From: Silene noctiflora
Taxonomy: Eukaryota; Streptophyta; Magnoliopsida; Caryophyllales; Caryophyllaceae
NCBI GenBank assembly: GCA_009801015.1
Contig: VHZZ01000154.1
Location: 165,292 to 187,866 of the forward strand
Direction of reading: 5' to 3'
Length of the DNA stretch: 22,575 bases
Positions 1-9,683 of this stretch are shown piece by piece. The notes under the pieces are model-generated. The model saw nothing but the letters and a program-made list of their open reading frames with translations. It was not told the DNA's origin and ran no database searches. Numbering within the stretch: the first letter of the stretch is position 1; each line of letters begins with the position of its first letter. A program made the translations under genes and the position numbers.

Positions 1-788
1 AAAATTAATGATTTCAATTTATACATTTTATCAAATAATTTTATTGAATTTTTTTTATGAAAATAATAATATTTTATTGGTTTTTTTTATACAGGGTAAT
101 TATCTGTTAAGTCATTCTCTGATANNTAATAATAACACTAACAAAAGATTTAGAAATAAATTTATAAGTTTTGTTTATTTTGATTAAATGATTACAATTC
201 AGAGTATAGAAAAAATTATATAATGATTAAAAGATTATATAAAAGAAAAAAAAAATTAATGAAATAAAGACTTATTTCCTTATTTAGCGAGATTCCTTTT
301 AGAGGGAAAATTTTTGAGAATTTTTATTCTCTTAGTATATAAGACTATAGGAGGATTCTCATTTTAAACTGCCTATTTAACGGCTTCGGACGGGTCACCT
401 TCAACGAAAAAAGCCGTACCAAGTGAGACCTGCTAAAATAACAAGGTCAAAGATCTCCAGTACTTCAAAAAACAATTAAACTATTGCAACCGCTCAAGAA
501 TATGCATTAGAGAGATTCCAAGAGATTCAAATACACGTTTTAGCTACCTATCTATTCTTCAACAACTGAAAACATCAGGTATAAATAATTGAACAGCAAT
601 TTTTGTTTTAATGATTTTAGGCAATATGATACGTTTTCAATTGTTAAATTAATTCAGGATTTTACCCATTTGATGAATTCTTTCGTATTTTGATGATTAA
701 ATGTTGTGGGTCTAATGTTCTTATTAATTTTATGTTTGATTTTATTTTTTCTGCTCTAGAAACCCATTTAATATGTGCTGAAATCAGT
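1..788. other. 5' flank of the DHFS gene, no coding gene seen
   Basis: This AT-rich stretch contains no convincing coding exon. Two undetermined bases lie at 125-126, so the assembly is imperfect here. A TATAAATA string sits at 580-587. The same place also reads CAG|GTATAA, a good splice donor at 579, so it could be the start of a leader intron rather than a TATA box. A 7-bp inverted repeat (ACGGCTT/AAGCCGT) occurs around 380-417. Promoter function is inferred only from position upstream of the first coding exon. Confidence 0.4.
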
Positions 789-796
789 GATGTTTT

Positions 797-933
797 CGGT
801 GGCGGAATTAGGGGGGCTAGCAGGGACAGTCGCCCTTGCAATTGAAAATTTTCGCTTTTTTCTAGTTTACCTTCATGCATTAATATCCCTACCCCGAGAA
901 AATTTCCGAGTATAAATCCTGGTCGCGCCACTG
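797..933. repeat. MITE with CRGTGGCG termini and 8-bp target duplication
   Basis: The left end reads CGGTGGCGGAATTAG and the right end is the reverse complement of CAGTGGCGCGACCAG, giving an imperfect terminal inverted repeat of about 15 bp. The 8 bases flanking each side are gatgttt[t/c] (789-796 and 934-941), a target-site duplication with one mismatch. An 8-bp duplication points to the hAT class; a 9-bp Mutator-type duplication is the alternative. The 137-bp element has no coding capacity. It sits about 130 bp upstream of the DHFS ATG, possibly inside a leader intron (donor 579, acceptor 964). Confidence 0.6.
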
Positions 934-980
934 GATGTTTCCACTGTAATGTATTTTATTTTCAGTGGTTTAGATAGTTT

Positions 981-1070
981 ATGTTGATGATGTATAACAT
1001 TACCATTTGTACATACTTTGTAGACATTATTTGGGTGATTTCAATGTGTGGAGTGATGAACAATTGCTAA
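981..1070 (+). promoter_or_regulatory. Upstream ORF overlapping the DHFS start codon (TAATG)
   Basis: An ATG at 981 opens a 29-codon reading frame, with further in-frame ATGs at 987, 990, 1044 and 1056. Its TAA stop at 1068-1070 shares one base with the main DHFS ATG at 1070. A strong splice acceptor (TATTTTCAG ending at 964) suggests this stretch belongs to the 5' leader of the mRNA. If so, ribosomes would meet these ATGs first, and DHFS would need leaky scanning or reinitiation. The peptide resembles nothing I know, and translation is inferred. Confidence 0.3.
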
Positions 1071-4000
1071 TGGAGGTGTTAAATTACGCTCATCGGTATG
1101 TGAAATCGCCAGGGCGAAAATTGGGGTGCATTAGAATGCTGTGTGCCTTGTCTGAATGCCCGCAGACGAAGGAGGTGGTAGATTACTTGGATAATCTGAA
1201 GAATTATGAGAAATCTGGAGTACCGGAAAATGCTGGTACTGATTCAAGTGATGGGTTCGACTTGGGTCGTATGAGGCGCTTGATGGACCGGCTTGGTAAT
1301 CCACAGTCTAAATACAAGGTTATGTGTACCTGCTTTTCTTGCTTCAGTCTGTTATCCATTTGCTTGTACAATGTGCACAAAAGACGAGTAGCGATTAAGG
1401 ATTTTTGCCTAGGTGAGGAATAAACGCTGAAGTAGGTATATTATGACATTGCAGTATTCATAGCTATATTAAACACTGGCGTACCCAACTTCAAACTTTA
1501 TTATACTATGCTGGCCTAACAAATTTTTGGATATTGTTGTTTATTGTTCTGAGTTTCTGTTTTCATTGTTACTCTAGTGTAGAAAAGGCACTCGGTTGAT
1601 GTGGGTGATAAAGAAGATATACATCAATTTCGCTTGCCCTTGGTTTGAGTTTGATTAATCCCCTCTCTTGGACTTTTAACCTGGGTAAAAAAATGACGAT
1701 TGTTTGAATTGAATCCAGGGAGGTGGTACTTTTTAGTTTACCCATTTGGCTCTACAAAGCAAATTTTTTAGGGATGAACTCTTTGAGAAGACCATCTCAA
1801 CCAAAAACTTGAGCTAATGGTTGCCGCCAATCAATGGTTCCATCCCTTAATACACCCCCTCACTTGTGCCTTTGGACCTGAAGAGTGGATAGTGTGCCCA
1901 CTCCCCCATACTATGTGCTGAAAGGTATTAGAATCATTAATTGGGCCTCAACCATTGCCTAAGGTTTTGGTTGAGTTAGTCTTCTCACATGATATCAAGG
2001 GACCTTAAGGCCCCAAGTTCAAACTTGGGAGCCTCCAAAATCTTACAAATGCAATTTCAGCACATAGAATCTCACAAGTGGATTTTCAACACATAGTATA
2101 GGGTAGCTTGTGTACTATCCACTTTTCAACTATCAGCTTAATTCTGGTGGTGGGATGAGGTTAGGAAACATAACATGGTTCTATACCTTAATGGCTTAAT
2201 ACGCCCCTCACTCGTACATACTTTGGACTTGAAGAGTGGATGGTGCATAAGCTTCCACGTACTATGTGCTGAAATTCCACCCGTGAGATTTTGGAGGCCC
2301 CCAGAATTCGAACTTTTGATTGGTCCTCATACTCCTCAACCATCAGCCCAAGCTTTTGGATGAGAGGGTCTTCTCATATGGTCTGAGAGCCAAATATAGC
2401 CTCGAAAACCTGTGGCATCTTCTGGTAGAAGACTTTTGGTGGGGGATGGGGTTAGGAAAATGAACAACCAAAGACACCTCTGTTGGTTATATGTTCTAAC
2501 AAGAGCTTAAGCCGATGGTTGGAGTTCAGTAATTGGTTTTATACTCAAACAAACTCCTTTCCGGCACCTTTCACCTTGCCAGTTTCATCTTGGCATTACT
2601 AGCAATGAAACATATTACATTGACATTCAAAAGAATCTTTGATGTTCGGTGATTTCAAAATTTCTAATAGTAGTGTTAATCTTCATTTGGAGAGGATAAA
2701 AAAAACCAACTCCACTTTATATTAAAATAATTCAATTAAAATGCTTTCACTCCGCCATCACTTTCCTCTGAGACGATGATGTGATGATTGGTGAGATATT
2801 GTAGAAGGAAAAAAGTTACTGCAAACTGGTTCTATCTAAATCAATTCTTATGTAACAGAAGTGTAGATATATTGATGAGTTTTATAATTTTTTCACAAAA
2901 TCAGAACCCAAAGAATTGTGATTGTGTTCCAATCATATTAGAAGTAACAGATCTGTTTTTATGGATTCTGACTGCAGATCACCTATGCAGGTAGTTCACA
3001 TTGCTGGGACCAAAGGTAAAGGGTCTACTTCTGCGTTCTTGTCCAATATCTTGAGGGCAGAGGGTTATTCTGTTGGTTGCTACACGAGGTATATTCATCC
3101 ATATTCTTTAAATCGAACACGGAGTATATTTGTAGGAGTATGTAGCCAATTTATTCAACAGCTACCTGTTGCGTTTGAAATGATTTTTTTGGTACACTGA
3201 TTTATCTTTGCCATAAACCACATTTCTTTGGGCAGCCCTCATGTACGAACAATCCGTGAACGTATGTCTGTGGGAACACATGATACCCCAGTGTCAGCAG
3301 CTAAACTATGCTCTACTTTTCAAAGAATTAGGAAAACACTTGATCAGGCTGTGGCACATGAGCATGGATTCTTGAGTCATTTTGAGGTATTGTCTTGTCT
3401 ACTATTTTGTCTGTGATAAGGAAGATCGGTAGAAGTTTTTCTCATCATTTAAGGACGAATATATATTTACGATTTCTAATTGCCAGGTGTTTATACTCAC
3501 AAACCCCTACAATATGCATCCAAAAAGTATCTGGACATGAGTTTGTTTCCAACATCTGTACCACAATACACAATATTTTATAGACTTGGTAAAGTTCTTG
3601 AGTGGTGGTACGAGTGGTACTCATGACTTTAGCTCGAAACCCATAAGTATCAAAAGTTCAGAATTACCCTTGCAACTCCAACACACCAGAAATATAGATT
3701 ATACATCAAATAGAAAAGGATGGCACTAGCTTTGTCAACAGCTCATTATTTGTATGTGGATGCACTTTTGTTGTATTTTTTTTCTAATGAAAAACTATTA
3801 TGTTCAGGTCCTGACAGCTCTAGCATTTACAGTATTTGCTGATCAGAATGTCGATATTGCTGTTGTTGAGGTCCGTCTCTTAGCACTTCACTGACACCTC
3901 GTTGCTGTTTTTTTTTTTACCTATGGAAATGTTCTTTATGTTCTGAACTCACATTGTCTCTTCAATCTCTCAGGCTGGGTTAGGCGGAGCACGAGATGCG

Positions 4001-7000
4001 ACAAATATAATATCTAGTTCAGAGCTTGCTGCGGCAGTAATAACAACTATAGGAAAGGAACATTTGGCTGCTCTTGGGGGATCCTTAGAGAGCATAGCAT
4101 TGGCAAAGTCGGGAATAATCAAACATAGCTGCCCAGTTTGGTGATTCTCACTGTACTTTTTTTCTGTCCTCTATATGAGATGCTTGAAAATGATAACATG
4201 ATGTTGAAATACGGCTTCTCTGTAGAAGTGAACTCTTTGCGTCTGAACTGAAGTGTTCATTATGAAGTTTGTATGGATCCAATTTTCAGTGGTCAAAACG
4301 TGTTGGGTGGTATTTTTGGTCATGTTTTCTTTCGAGCTTGACTGTCAGATCAAACTTATAAGCTTGTTTTTATAGGCCTGAGAATTGTGATTTTCTGCAA
4401 CAGTCATAACTCATACCATCACCTTGATTCTTCAGATGCAATAGTGTAGATAATAAACTTTCGGCATATTGTAAAGTAGTTGATCTATGGTATTTCTATA
4501 ATAGTATGCTACTCCCTTACCTCGCCATAGGAGGGAGCTTTTGAGGCAGCTGGGTAATGTTATTATTGTTGTTGGTTAGTTATTGTTAATACTGAAAATA
4601 CTATGTTTGGGTTGCCTCCTTGTGTTCACACAATTCACATTATTATCTTTAGCTCACAATTGTTTCACCATATTAGGTGATTCTAGGGGGGCCATTTCTT
4701 CCTCACATTGAACAAATCATACGCAATAGAGCTCTGGCAATGTGCTCACCTGTAATTTCTGCTTCGCAAGTTGGAAACAAAAGTCGCATAACTGGTTTTG
4801 GAAGTGTCAACGAGAAACCACGCCAATCTTGTGATATACTGATTGAGATAGAGAAAAAAATACCATTAGTAAGCAATCCCAGCAGTCTTGTACATATTTT
4901 TTAAATGTTTTTGTTGACATCTTTCTTGTTCGAGCAAGGAGTTCATTTGTTAGCCATGTTGCATGCTCTTCTCATGCAGTCTATCCAGCTACTTGACGTG
5001 AATATTTCGATGCTTGGCTATCACCAACTTCAGAATGCTGTAACTGCAACTTGTATCGCATTATGTCTCCGCGATCAAGGTGAGAGTTTCCATTTTTACT
5101 CGTGTTTTTGTACTGATAGCCTTCTGAGCGATGATTTGGCAATCCGTGAGGCTCATAAATGTATTTCTAGAACTCAAGATGCATTTTGATCCTGCTTATA
5201 CAACAACATTACCCAGTGCCTCAATGGCTCCCACAAATTTTGGGCCTTTGGGGTAGGGGGTTGAATGTACGCAGTTTTACCCTTGTGTAAGCAACACAAA
5301 GAGACTGTTTCCGAATGACCCAAGATGAAAATTGCGTCCAAAGACCAAAACTACACCGAATGACTGGTACTTCACAATAGAAAGAAGCACAATCATTTTA
5401 GTGAGCCATTTTGCTTTATTCCATCATAATCGAGAACCAAAGAGTAACGAGTCTTTGGCTCCATAGAAAAATGGAGGTAATTAAATAGATAACCTCAAAG
5501 CATCATGGACTCTTTGCATTTTTGATGATATTCAGAATTGTCTCAACTCCTGAGCTATGTTACTTTGACTCGGCTGCAAGTGTCGGAGAGTTGGATACGG
5601 TTAATTTTTCCAAAATTTTCTAGGTTTTAGACTGAAATGAAGTGTCAAACTGTCGTGTCGGACACTCGCGACATGCGACTAAAGTCAAGTGTCGGAGTAA
5701 CATAGTTCTTCAGCGTGTATGTATATTTATTGCCTTTGTCCCCTTTCAAAAACGTTCAAAGCTCTATTTGCTCTGCTTCTTTTGTTAGGATGGAAAATAT
5801 CTGATGTATCTATTCGTAGTGCATTGGAAAGCACACAGATGCTTGGCAGAAGCCAGTTTTTGATGAAGGAAGAAGTAGAGGCACTAGGTCTACGTGGGTC
5901 GATGGTTTTGCTTGATGGAGGTTTGTTTAAGCAATATGTTCGTTCTGTCTTAGAAATTTAGAAGAATGCTATTCGTAGTGCATCAGTTTGATACGTGAGA
6001 TTCTTATGAGGTGAATTAACAAGTGCATTCCAAAGCTGAAAACCCTTTAGTTTAGGGTAGTTTTTGGCATATTTTATCATGCTCACAGTTCTCAGTACTG
6101 ATCATCTATTTCTTGTTTGTGTTTTCAGCCCACACTCAGGAATCTGCTAAAGCACTGGTCAACACAATTTCTGCTGTTCATCAAGATTCTATGTTGGTCC
6201 TTGTCGTTGCAATGGCTAGTGACAAAGATCATTCTGGATTTGCAAAAGAACTCTTGCTGGGTCAGTTTTTCCTTGATAAGTGTTACATTTAGTTCAGGAT
6301 ATTAAAAGTAGTTGAAGACATATGTGTCTTTATATTTGCTGCGTATGCCGTACAGTCCATGTACCCAATAACACAATTCCATATTGATCGTATTGTAACG
6401 GAGTTAGCATGGTTTTGAAGTTTACTACAACCTCATTTTGAAGCAGTACTGGTGGATACGTTTATTTTCCACTAAGAGTTCAATTTTTTGGTCAAACATG
6501 AAGCGTTGAAGTGTCGTGTCGGACACGTGACACGCCGCCAAACTGAAGTTCCGAAGTAACATAGGCTGGCGGCATTAATAGTGCAATGACCGAGATCAGG
6601 CTGTGATGACTGATTCTGAGGTCAAGTCTAAGTCTCTGAAGCAATATACAAAATCATGCCCAAAAGACTGATGATCCACACCTTTTTCGAATGGAAGGTC
6701 AACTGTTTGTTATGTTAAACTGTAACAAACTACTGCTCTCTGCTTGTTTTTCTGCCTTAGTAAAGTCCTGTGTGGATTAATTCTAAGGATAATCGGTGAC
6801 CTGACAATTTCTCATACTACAGGTCTCTCAATTGAAGCTGTTCTTCTGACGGAAGTAAATATTGCGGGGGACAAGTCTAGAACTGCTTCAGCGGTGTTCC
6901 TGAGAGATGTTTGGACCAAAGCATGCTCTGAACTCGGCGCCAAATTTACCCATGAAGATACCATTGATGATCTGAAGTCGTTAGATGCATCAGATCCTTC

Positions 7001-7169
7001 TACTGCCACCTCAGGAGAAATGATTTTGGCAAGTGGAAGTCCGGTGCTAAGTTGCTTGAGAGCTGGTCATAAAATTCTCCAGGCAAGAACCGGAAAAAAA
7101 CCAGGTATAATTGTTGTCACGGGATCTCTGCATATTGTTTCTTCTGTATTGTCTTCTATTAATTCTTAA
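1070..7169 (+). CDS. DHFS: Dihydrofolate synthetase (DHFS), mitochondrial type, ten exons
   Basis: It ligates glutamate to dihydropteroate with ATP to make dihydrofolate. In plants this folate step is mitochondrial and essential (GLA1/EMB9 in Arabidopsis). Exons: 1070-1318, 2991-3088, 3236-3386, 3808-3870, 3974-4135, 4677-4868, 4980-5079, 5789-5920, 6129-6260, 6823-7169. All introns are GT-AG and the 1626 nt stay in frame (541 aa; family about 530). Seen in the product: the P-loop AGTKGKGST at 88-96; [11 protein letters not shown] at 116-126; [12 protein letters not shown] at 187-198, with E187 as the likely metal ligand; H217; K232 in AKSGIIK, the position of the carbamylated lysine of FolC/Mur ligases; DGAHT at 381-385; VTGS at 525-528. 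ATG 1070 is the first in-frame ATG (-3 is C, +4 is G). M23 at 1136 is an alternative, as is an unseen upstream exon. Residues 1-35 are basic and acid-poor, consistent with a targeting peptide. The intron 5 donor is the weak GTTTGG, chosen because it preserves the PVILGGPF junction. The sequence matches DHFS more closely than FPGS. Confidence 0.93.
1848..2400. repeat. MITE/SINE-like repeat cluster in DHFS intron 1
   Basis: A segment of about 50 bp containing GAAGAGTGGATAGTG and ATACTATGTGCTGAAA occurs at about 1878-1925. It recurs inverted at about 2078-2127 and again in direct orientation at about 2228-2275. The words 'ggaggcccc...aattcgaac' and the phrase 'ggtggtgggatgaggttagga' also repeat. 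Such sequences occur in many dicots as non-autonomous interspersed repeats. The first two arms could fold back on each other. The class is not certain, and there is no coding capacity. Confidence 0.5.
4510..4580 (+). repeat. Truncated SINE 3' end in DHFS intron 5
   Basis: The string GGGAGCTTTTGAGGCAGCTGGGTAATGTT followed by a (GTT/ATT)n tail matches the 3' end of a SINE-like repeat common in plants (Au-like). A second copy in the opposite orientation lies in intron 7 of the same gene. Only the 3' part is evident here. The 5' limit is unclear. Confidence 0.5.
5198..5415 (-). repeat. SINE-like element (Au-like) in DHFS intron 7, minus strand
   Basis: Read on the minus strand, this piece has a body containing GGTAAAACTGCGTACATTCA. 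It ends with GGGAGCCATTGAGGCA, then CTGGGTAATGTTGTTG. On the + strand the familiar plant SINE phrase 'tgtacgcag..ttaccc' is visible at about 5267-5283. The order of the parts and the GTT-rich tail support a SINE of the Au-like group, but its 5' end and target duplication could not be fixed. Confidence 0.5.
5575..5706 (+). repeat. Dispersed GTGTCG/GGACAC repeat, copy in intron 7
   Basis: This copy contains 'actgaaatgaagtgtcaaac', then GTCGTGTCGGACACTCGCGAC, and ends 'gtgtcggagtaacatag'. A related copy with the same beginning and the same ending (AGTAACATAG) sits in intron 9 at 6490-6563. Two reverse-orientation relatives lie downstream of the gene. It is probably a degenerate interspersed repeat. 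No terminal repeats or target duplications are clear. Confidence 0.4.
6490..6563 (+). repeat. Dispersed GTGTCG/GGACAC repeat, copy in intron 9
   Basis: This copy shares 'gaagtgtcgtgtcggacac' and the terminal 'AGTAACATAG' with the intron 7 copy. It contains a CACGTG hexamer at about 6524-6529, which is the G-box core bound by many bHLH/bZIP proteins. Here the hexamer may be a chance by-product of the repeat. Confidence 0.4.
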
Positions 7170-8250
7170 GTTGCTGTTAGGTGTTTAATTATGTCAATTT
7201 GCCTGCCCTATTTTTCTCTGTATCTTAATTTTCCTTTACTAGTAACGAATGTTGTAGTCCCTCTTTTGGCCGATCGAATGAAAATTACGAAAACATATTG
7301 CTAAGTAATAGTCATTAGTCAATGCAGTGCTGCACATTTCTGCTGCCTGCAGTTTGTTTATTAGTTGAGCAACTATAGTTGCATCATCTATCTTTGTGCG
7401 TTACCCTTAATCCACAAAAATGTACTCATTGGGTATTCATGGATTCGGAGTATGTACTCATGACAGCTCGTTAGGTTGTATACGCAGACTAATATATGTC
7501 CCCGCACATTTTGGCCTCACTCATGTGTGACACTGATAAACTTTTCTGGAATACTCTTATCCTAACACTATTCCCCGTAAACCCCGTTTGAAACGAGAAC
7601 TTTTTGAGTAGGAAACAACTTTTGGTAGTGAAAACTGTAAATTTTTGCCCAGATCCCATACTTCACTTCTATTCACCTATCCAAGTACCATTCTGTTAAT
7701 GACTAATGCGCAACTACTCAATTGAGTAAATAAAGGTTTCTGTATACTCTGCGGGCATTGATTGTTGCACTATTCTTCTTCTATGTCCTTCAGTAAGTCG
7801 ACTTAAAGTTTTACAGTCTCTACTATGTTCCATCTCAATCTTATTGAAAGTTCTTTGTGTACCGCAAGTATGTTTGATGGCATGTCTGTCGTTGCTTTTA
7901 AGAGGCTGTTTAGGTCCCTATGTACCTGCTCACTTTTCCAGTAATAATTTCGCTGGTGCACTTCTGCTCTATGATTTTGAGTGTAAACGCCACGCCTAGA
8001 GACATTGTATCTCACCAGGGTCAGATTTGGCAGATGGGGCGAGGCCATTTAATCAGCTTCAGTTGAGGAGGCGGATTTATAGGAGCTTGTAGTGTACGGG
8101 GTACCATCTAAGTGACAGTACAATCACTACTGATATATCGTGAAATATTTAGATAACTATTTTGGAACATATGGAGTTCTTGATAGGTACCCCTTTCACA
8201 CCAAATTTCAAAGGACCCTTTTATGATTTAGGCTCATAATCGTGTGAGGG
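7170..8250. other. 3' flank of DHFS, no gene identified
   Basis: This follows the DHFS stop. The 3' untranslated region must lie in its first part. AATAAA-like strings occur only well downstream (GTAAATAAAGG near 7727), so the poly(A) site is unresolved. Open frames on either strand, including an 81-codon minus-strand frame at 7803-8048, show no recognisable family and no splice-consistent partner. Confidence 0.4.
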
Positions 8251-8570
8251 TGGATGCCAAATCAGTACTATACGACAGTATTCGACGGGTAATTGTTTGT
8301 CATTTACCGAATTAAATTAGAGGATTAGAGCATGTACTATACGACTCCCCAAGGTGTTTTTATTTGCTCTCGAAGGTACTCCCTTGTGTTGGAGAGCGAA
8401 CTGTAGCGTTCTTTGTGGTTTGTACTCCAATAACCAACTTTTTCATGTTGTCCATGTGCTCTCCATGGGGTTGGAGAGCAGGTCCTCCCCCAAGAGCAAT
8501 GTAGGACTTGTTCTCCACTAAAAAGTGGGTTAATAGCAAGTGCAAGTTCAAAATATGCTTTTTAATCTTC
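8250..8570. other. Repeat-like intergenic stretch with TTGGAGAGC motifs
   Basis: The words TTGGAGAGC (about 8389 and 8473), 'gagcatgtactatacgactcccc' and 'tgctctccatggggttgg' recall the GAGCATCTCCAATGG style of PIF/Harbinger MITEs. However, no matching terminal inverted repeat was found, so the class is not assigned. Confidence 0.2.
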
Positions 8571-8660
8571 TTTTGAGATTAAATATAAATTATTGGACCA
8601 TTGTTTAAGATAAAGAGCATGTGGGAAGGTTAAATGAAAAGGAAAACAACCCTGACATTT

Positions 8661-8723
8661 CGACACGACATTTTGACACTTCATTCAGATCAAAACATGA
8701 TTTTTTTTTAACAAAATAGCTTT
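8661..8723 (-). repeat. GACACGACA direct repeat, left copy
   Basis: This begins 'gacacgacattttgacactt' and ends 'aacaaaatagc'. The same series of words recurs at 8839-8906, with substitutions. Its reverse complement relates it to the intron 7 and intron 9 copies (the AAGTGTC..GTGTC core). Confidence 0.4.
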
Positions 8724-8734
8724 TTTTTGGGTGT

Positions 8735-8830
8735 ATACCATCCGGTTTAATCAGGATTCGAGCCGGGTTGGACCACTAGGGTGGTAAAACTCTCCCTCAC
8801 GAGTTTTAAATAATAGCCTTGGTGAAACTT
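8735..8830 (-). repeat. Possible tRNA-derived SINE fragment
   Basis: On the minus strand the words CCCGGCTCGAATCCTG resemble an RNA polymerase III B box (GGTTCGANTCC). They are followed by a run of eight A that could be the tail (TTTTTTTT on the + strand near 8720-8740). The piece is flanked on both sides by the GACACGACA direct repeat. An A box is not convincing. Confidence 0.3.
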
Positions 8831-8838
8831 TAACTACC

Positions 8839-8906
8839 CGACACGACACGACCTTTTGGCACTTTCATTAGGGCCAAAACATCATGAACATTTTCGCAAG
8901 ATAGCA
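8839..8906 (-). repeat. GACACGACA direct repeat, right copy
   Basis: This begins 'gacacgacacgacctttt' and ends 'ttttcgcaagatagc', and it parallels the left copy at 8661-8723. The pair brackets the SINE-like piece, as expected if one repeat was duplicated or if the insertion landed between two tandem copies. Confidence 0.4.
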
Positions 8907-9275
8907 AGTGTCTTCAACGTTCCAACCCACCGTCCACAGCGTTGCAGACAACATTTTCAGCTCAGATTACCTCATTCCTGGCTGGTTAGTATCTGTCCTA
9001 CTGTTCTTATGTTTTGCATGACTAGCAAATGCCATTAAAACTCTTGGGTGTACGGAATAAGGAGTTAAGAAAGAAACAGAGAAGGTTCTACTTGTGTCTC
9101 TTGTTAGTTTACTTGATTACACTGAAATTGTTACTTGTAAAATGTTTCTGTCTTTGGTGCATACTGCAGAGTATTAGTTATTGCATTCACAGATTTCATA
9201 ATATTTTTGAGCTAGTTTCTGCAACTTGCAGTTGCAGATGTTAAAGACTTAATGACCCAGTTGCCAGCACTGTAA
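8905..9275 (+). pseudogene. Two exon-like pieces, possible gene remnant of unknown product
   Basis: An open stretch at 8905-8984 ends at a donor (TG|GTTAGT) and leaves one base over. An acceptor (CTTGCAG, ending at 9231) opens a frame that needs exactly one preceding base and runs to TAA at 9273-9275. The joined tail ends ...VADVKDLMTQLPAL. The phase agreement is suggestive, but the family is not recognised. A stop lies just upstream of the first piece and no earlier exon was found, so this may be a relic or a coincidence. Confidence 0.2.
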
Positions 9276-9355
9276 GGTTGCTTTCATGTTGCAAAATCTG
9301 ACATTAAAGTTTCTGAAACTCTATGATTTGTTTTTTTGAAAATATATCTTTCACT

Positions 9356-9452
9356 TACTCCCTCCGTCTCAATCATTTGTTTACTTTTAATGAAAGCACC
9401 CCTCACAATGAACATAAAAGGTAAACAAATGTCTCAGACGGAAATAGAAGTA
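9356..9452. repeat. Stowaway MITE
   Basis: The left end TACTCCCTCCGTCTCA and a 13-bp inner arm ATTTGTTTAC are matched, imperfectly, by an inverted right end (GTAAACAAATGTCTCAGACG...AGTA). TA dinucleotides sit at both edges, as Stowaway/Tc1-mariner elements duplicate TA. Length is about 97 bp, non-coding. Confidence 0.75.
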
Positions 9453-9557
9453 TGTAATTAGGGCTTGACCTAGTTTGTTGACCTTTGTTTAAGTGTTTGT
9501 GTCTTTTAGTAATAAGGGTTGGTATAGTGCCAGCAGTCTCATGAAAAATAATGTGCT

Positions 9558-9683
9558 ACTGAAGATGTCTTATCCTATCGGTTAAGATGAAGGTATTGTG
9601 GGCAGGTTTGAATCGCCCTCCCCTAGACCATAGATTGTACTCCATAATGTCATTATGGCTCATGAGACAAGAAAAAAGAACGG
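9558..9683 (+). mobile_element. tRNA-derived SINE with 13-bp target duplication
   Basis: The element is flanked by perfect direct repeats AAAATAATGTGCT at 9545-9557 and 9684-9696. Inside are an A-box-like TATCGGTTAAGATGAAGG and a B-box-like GGTTTGAATCG (about 9606-9616). It ends in an A-rich tail (gacaagaaaaaagaacgg). Size of about 126 bp, box order, tail and flanking duplication together fit a tRNA-derived SINE inserted by LINE machinery. The perfect duplication suggests a fairly recent insertion. Confidence 0.7.

Noticed and set aside
580..587. TATAAATA as the DHFS TATA box
   Set aside because: It overlaps a good splice donor (CAG|GTATAA) and lies about 480 bp before the ATG, so it is not called as a separate promoter feature.
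662..931. 89-codon minus-strand open frame upstream of DHFS
   Set aside because: Most of it lies in the MITE at 797-933, and it has no recognisable protein family.
1007..1069. Extending DHFS to position 1007
   Set aside because: Position 1007 is TTG, not ATG. The first in-frame ATG is at 1070, which gives a product of normal length.
4905..5189. 94-codon plus-strand open frame over DHFS exon 7
   Set aside because: Its real coding part is only exon 7 (4980-5079). The rest reads into introns.
6812..7009. 65-codon minus-strand open frame
   Set aside because: It is the antisense shadow of DHFS exon 10.
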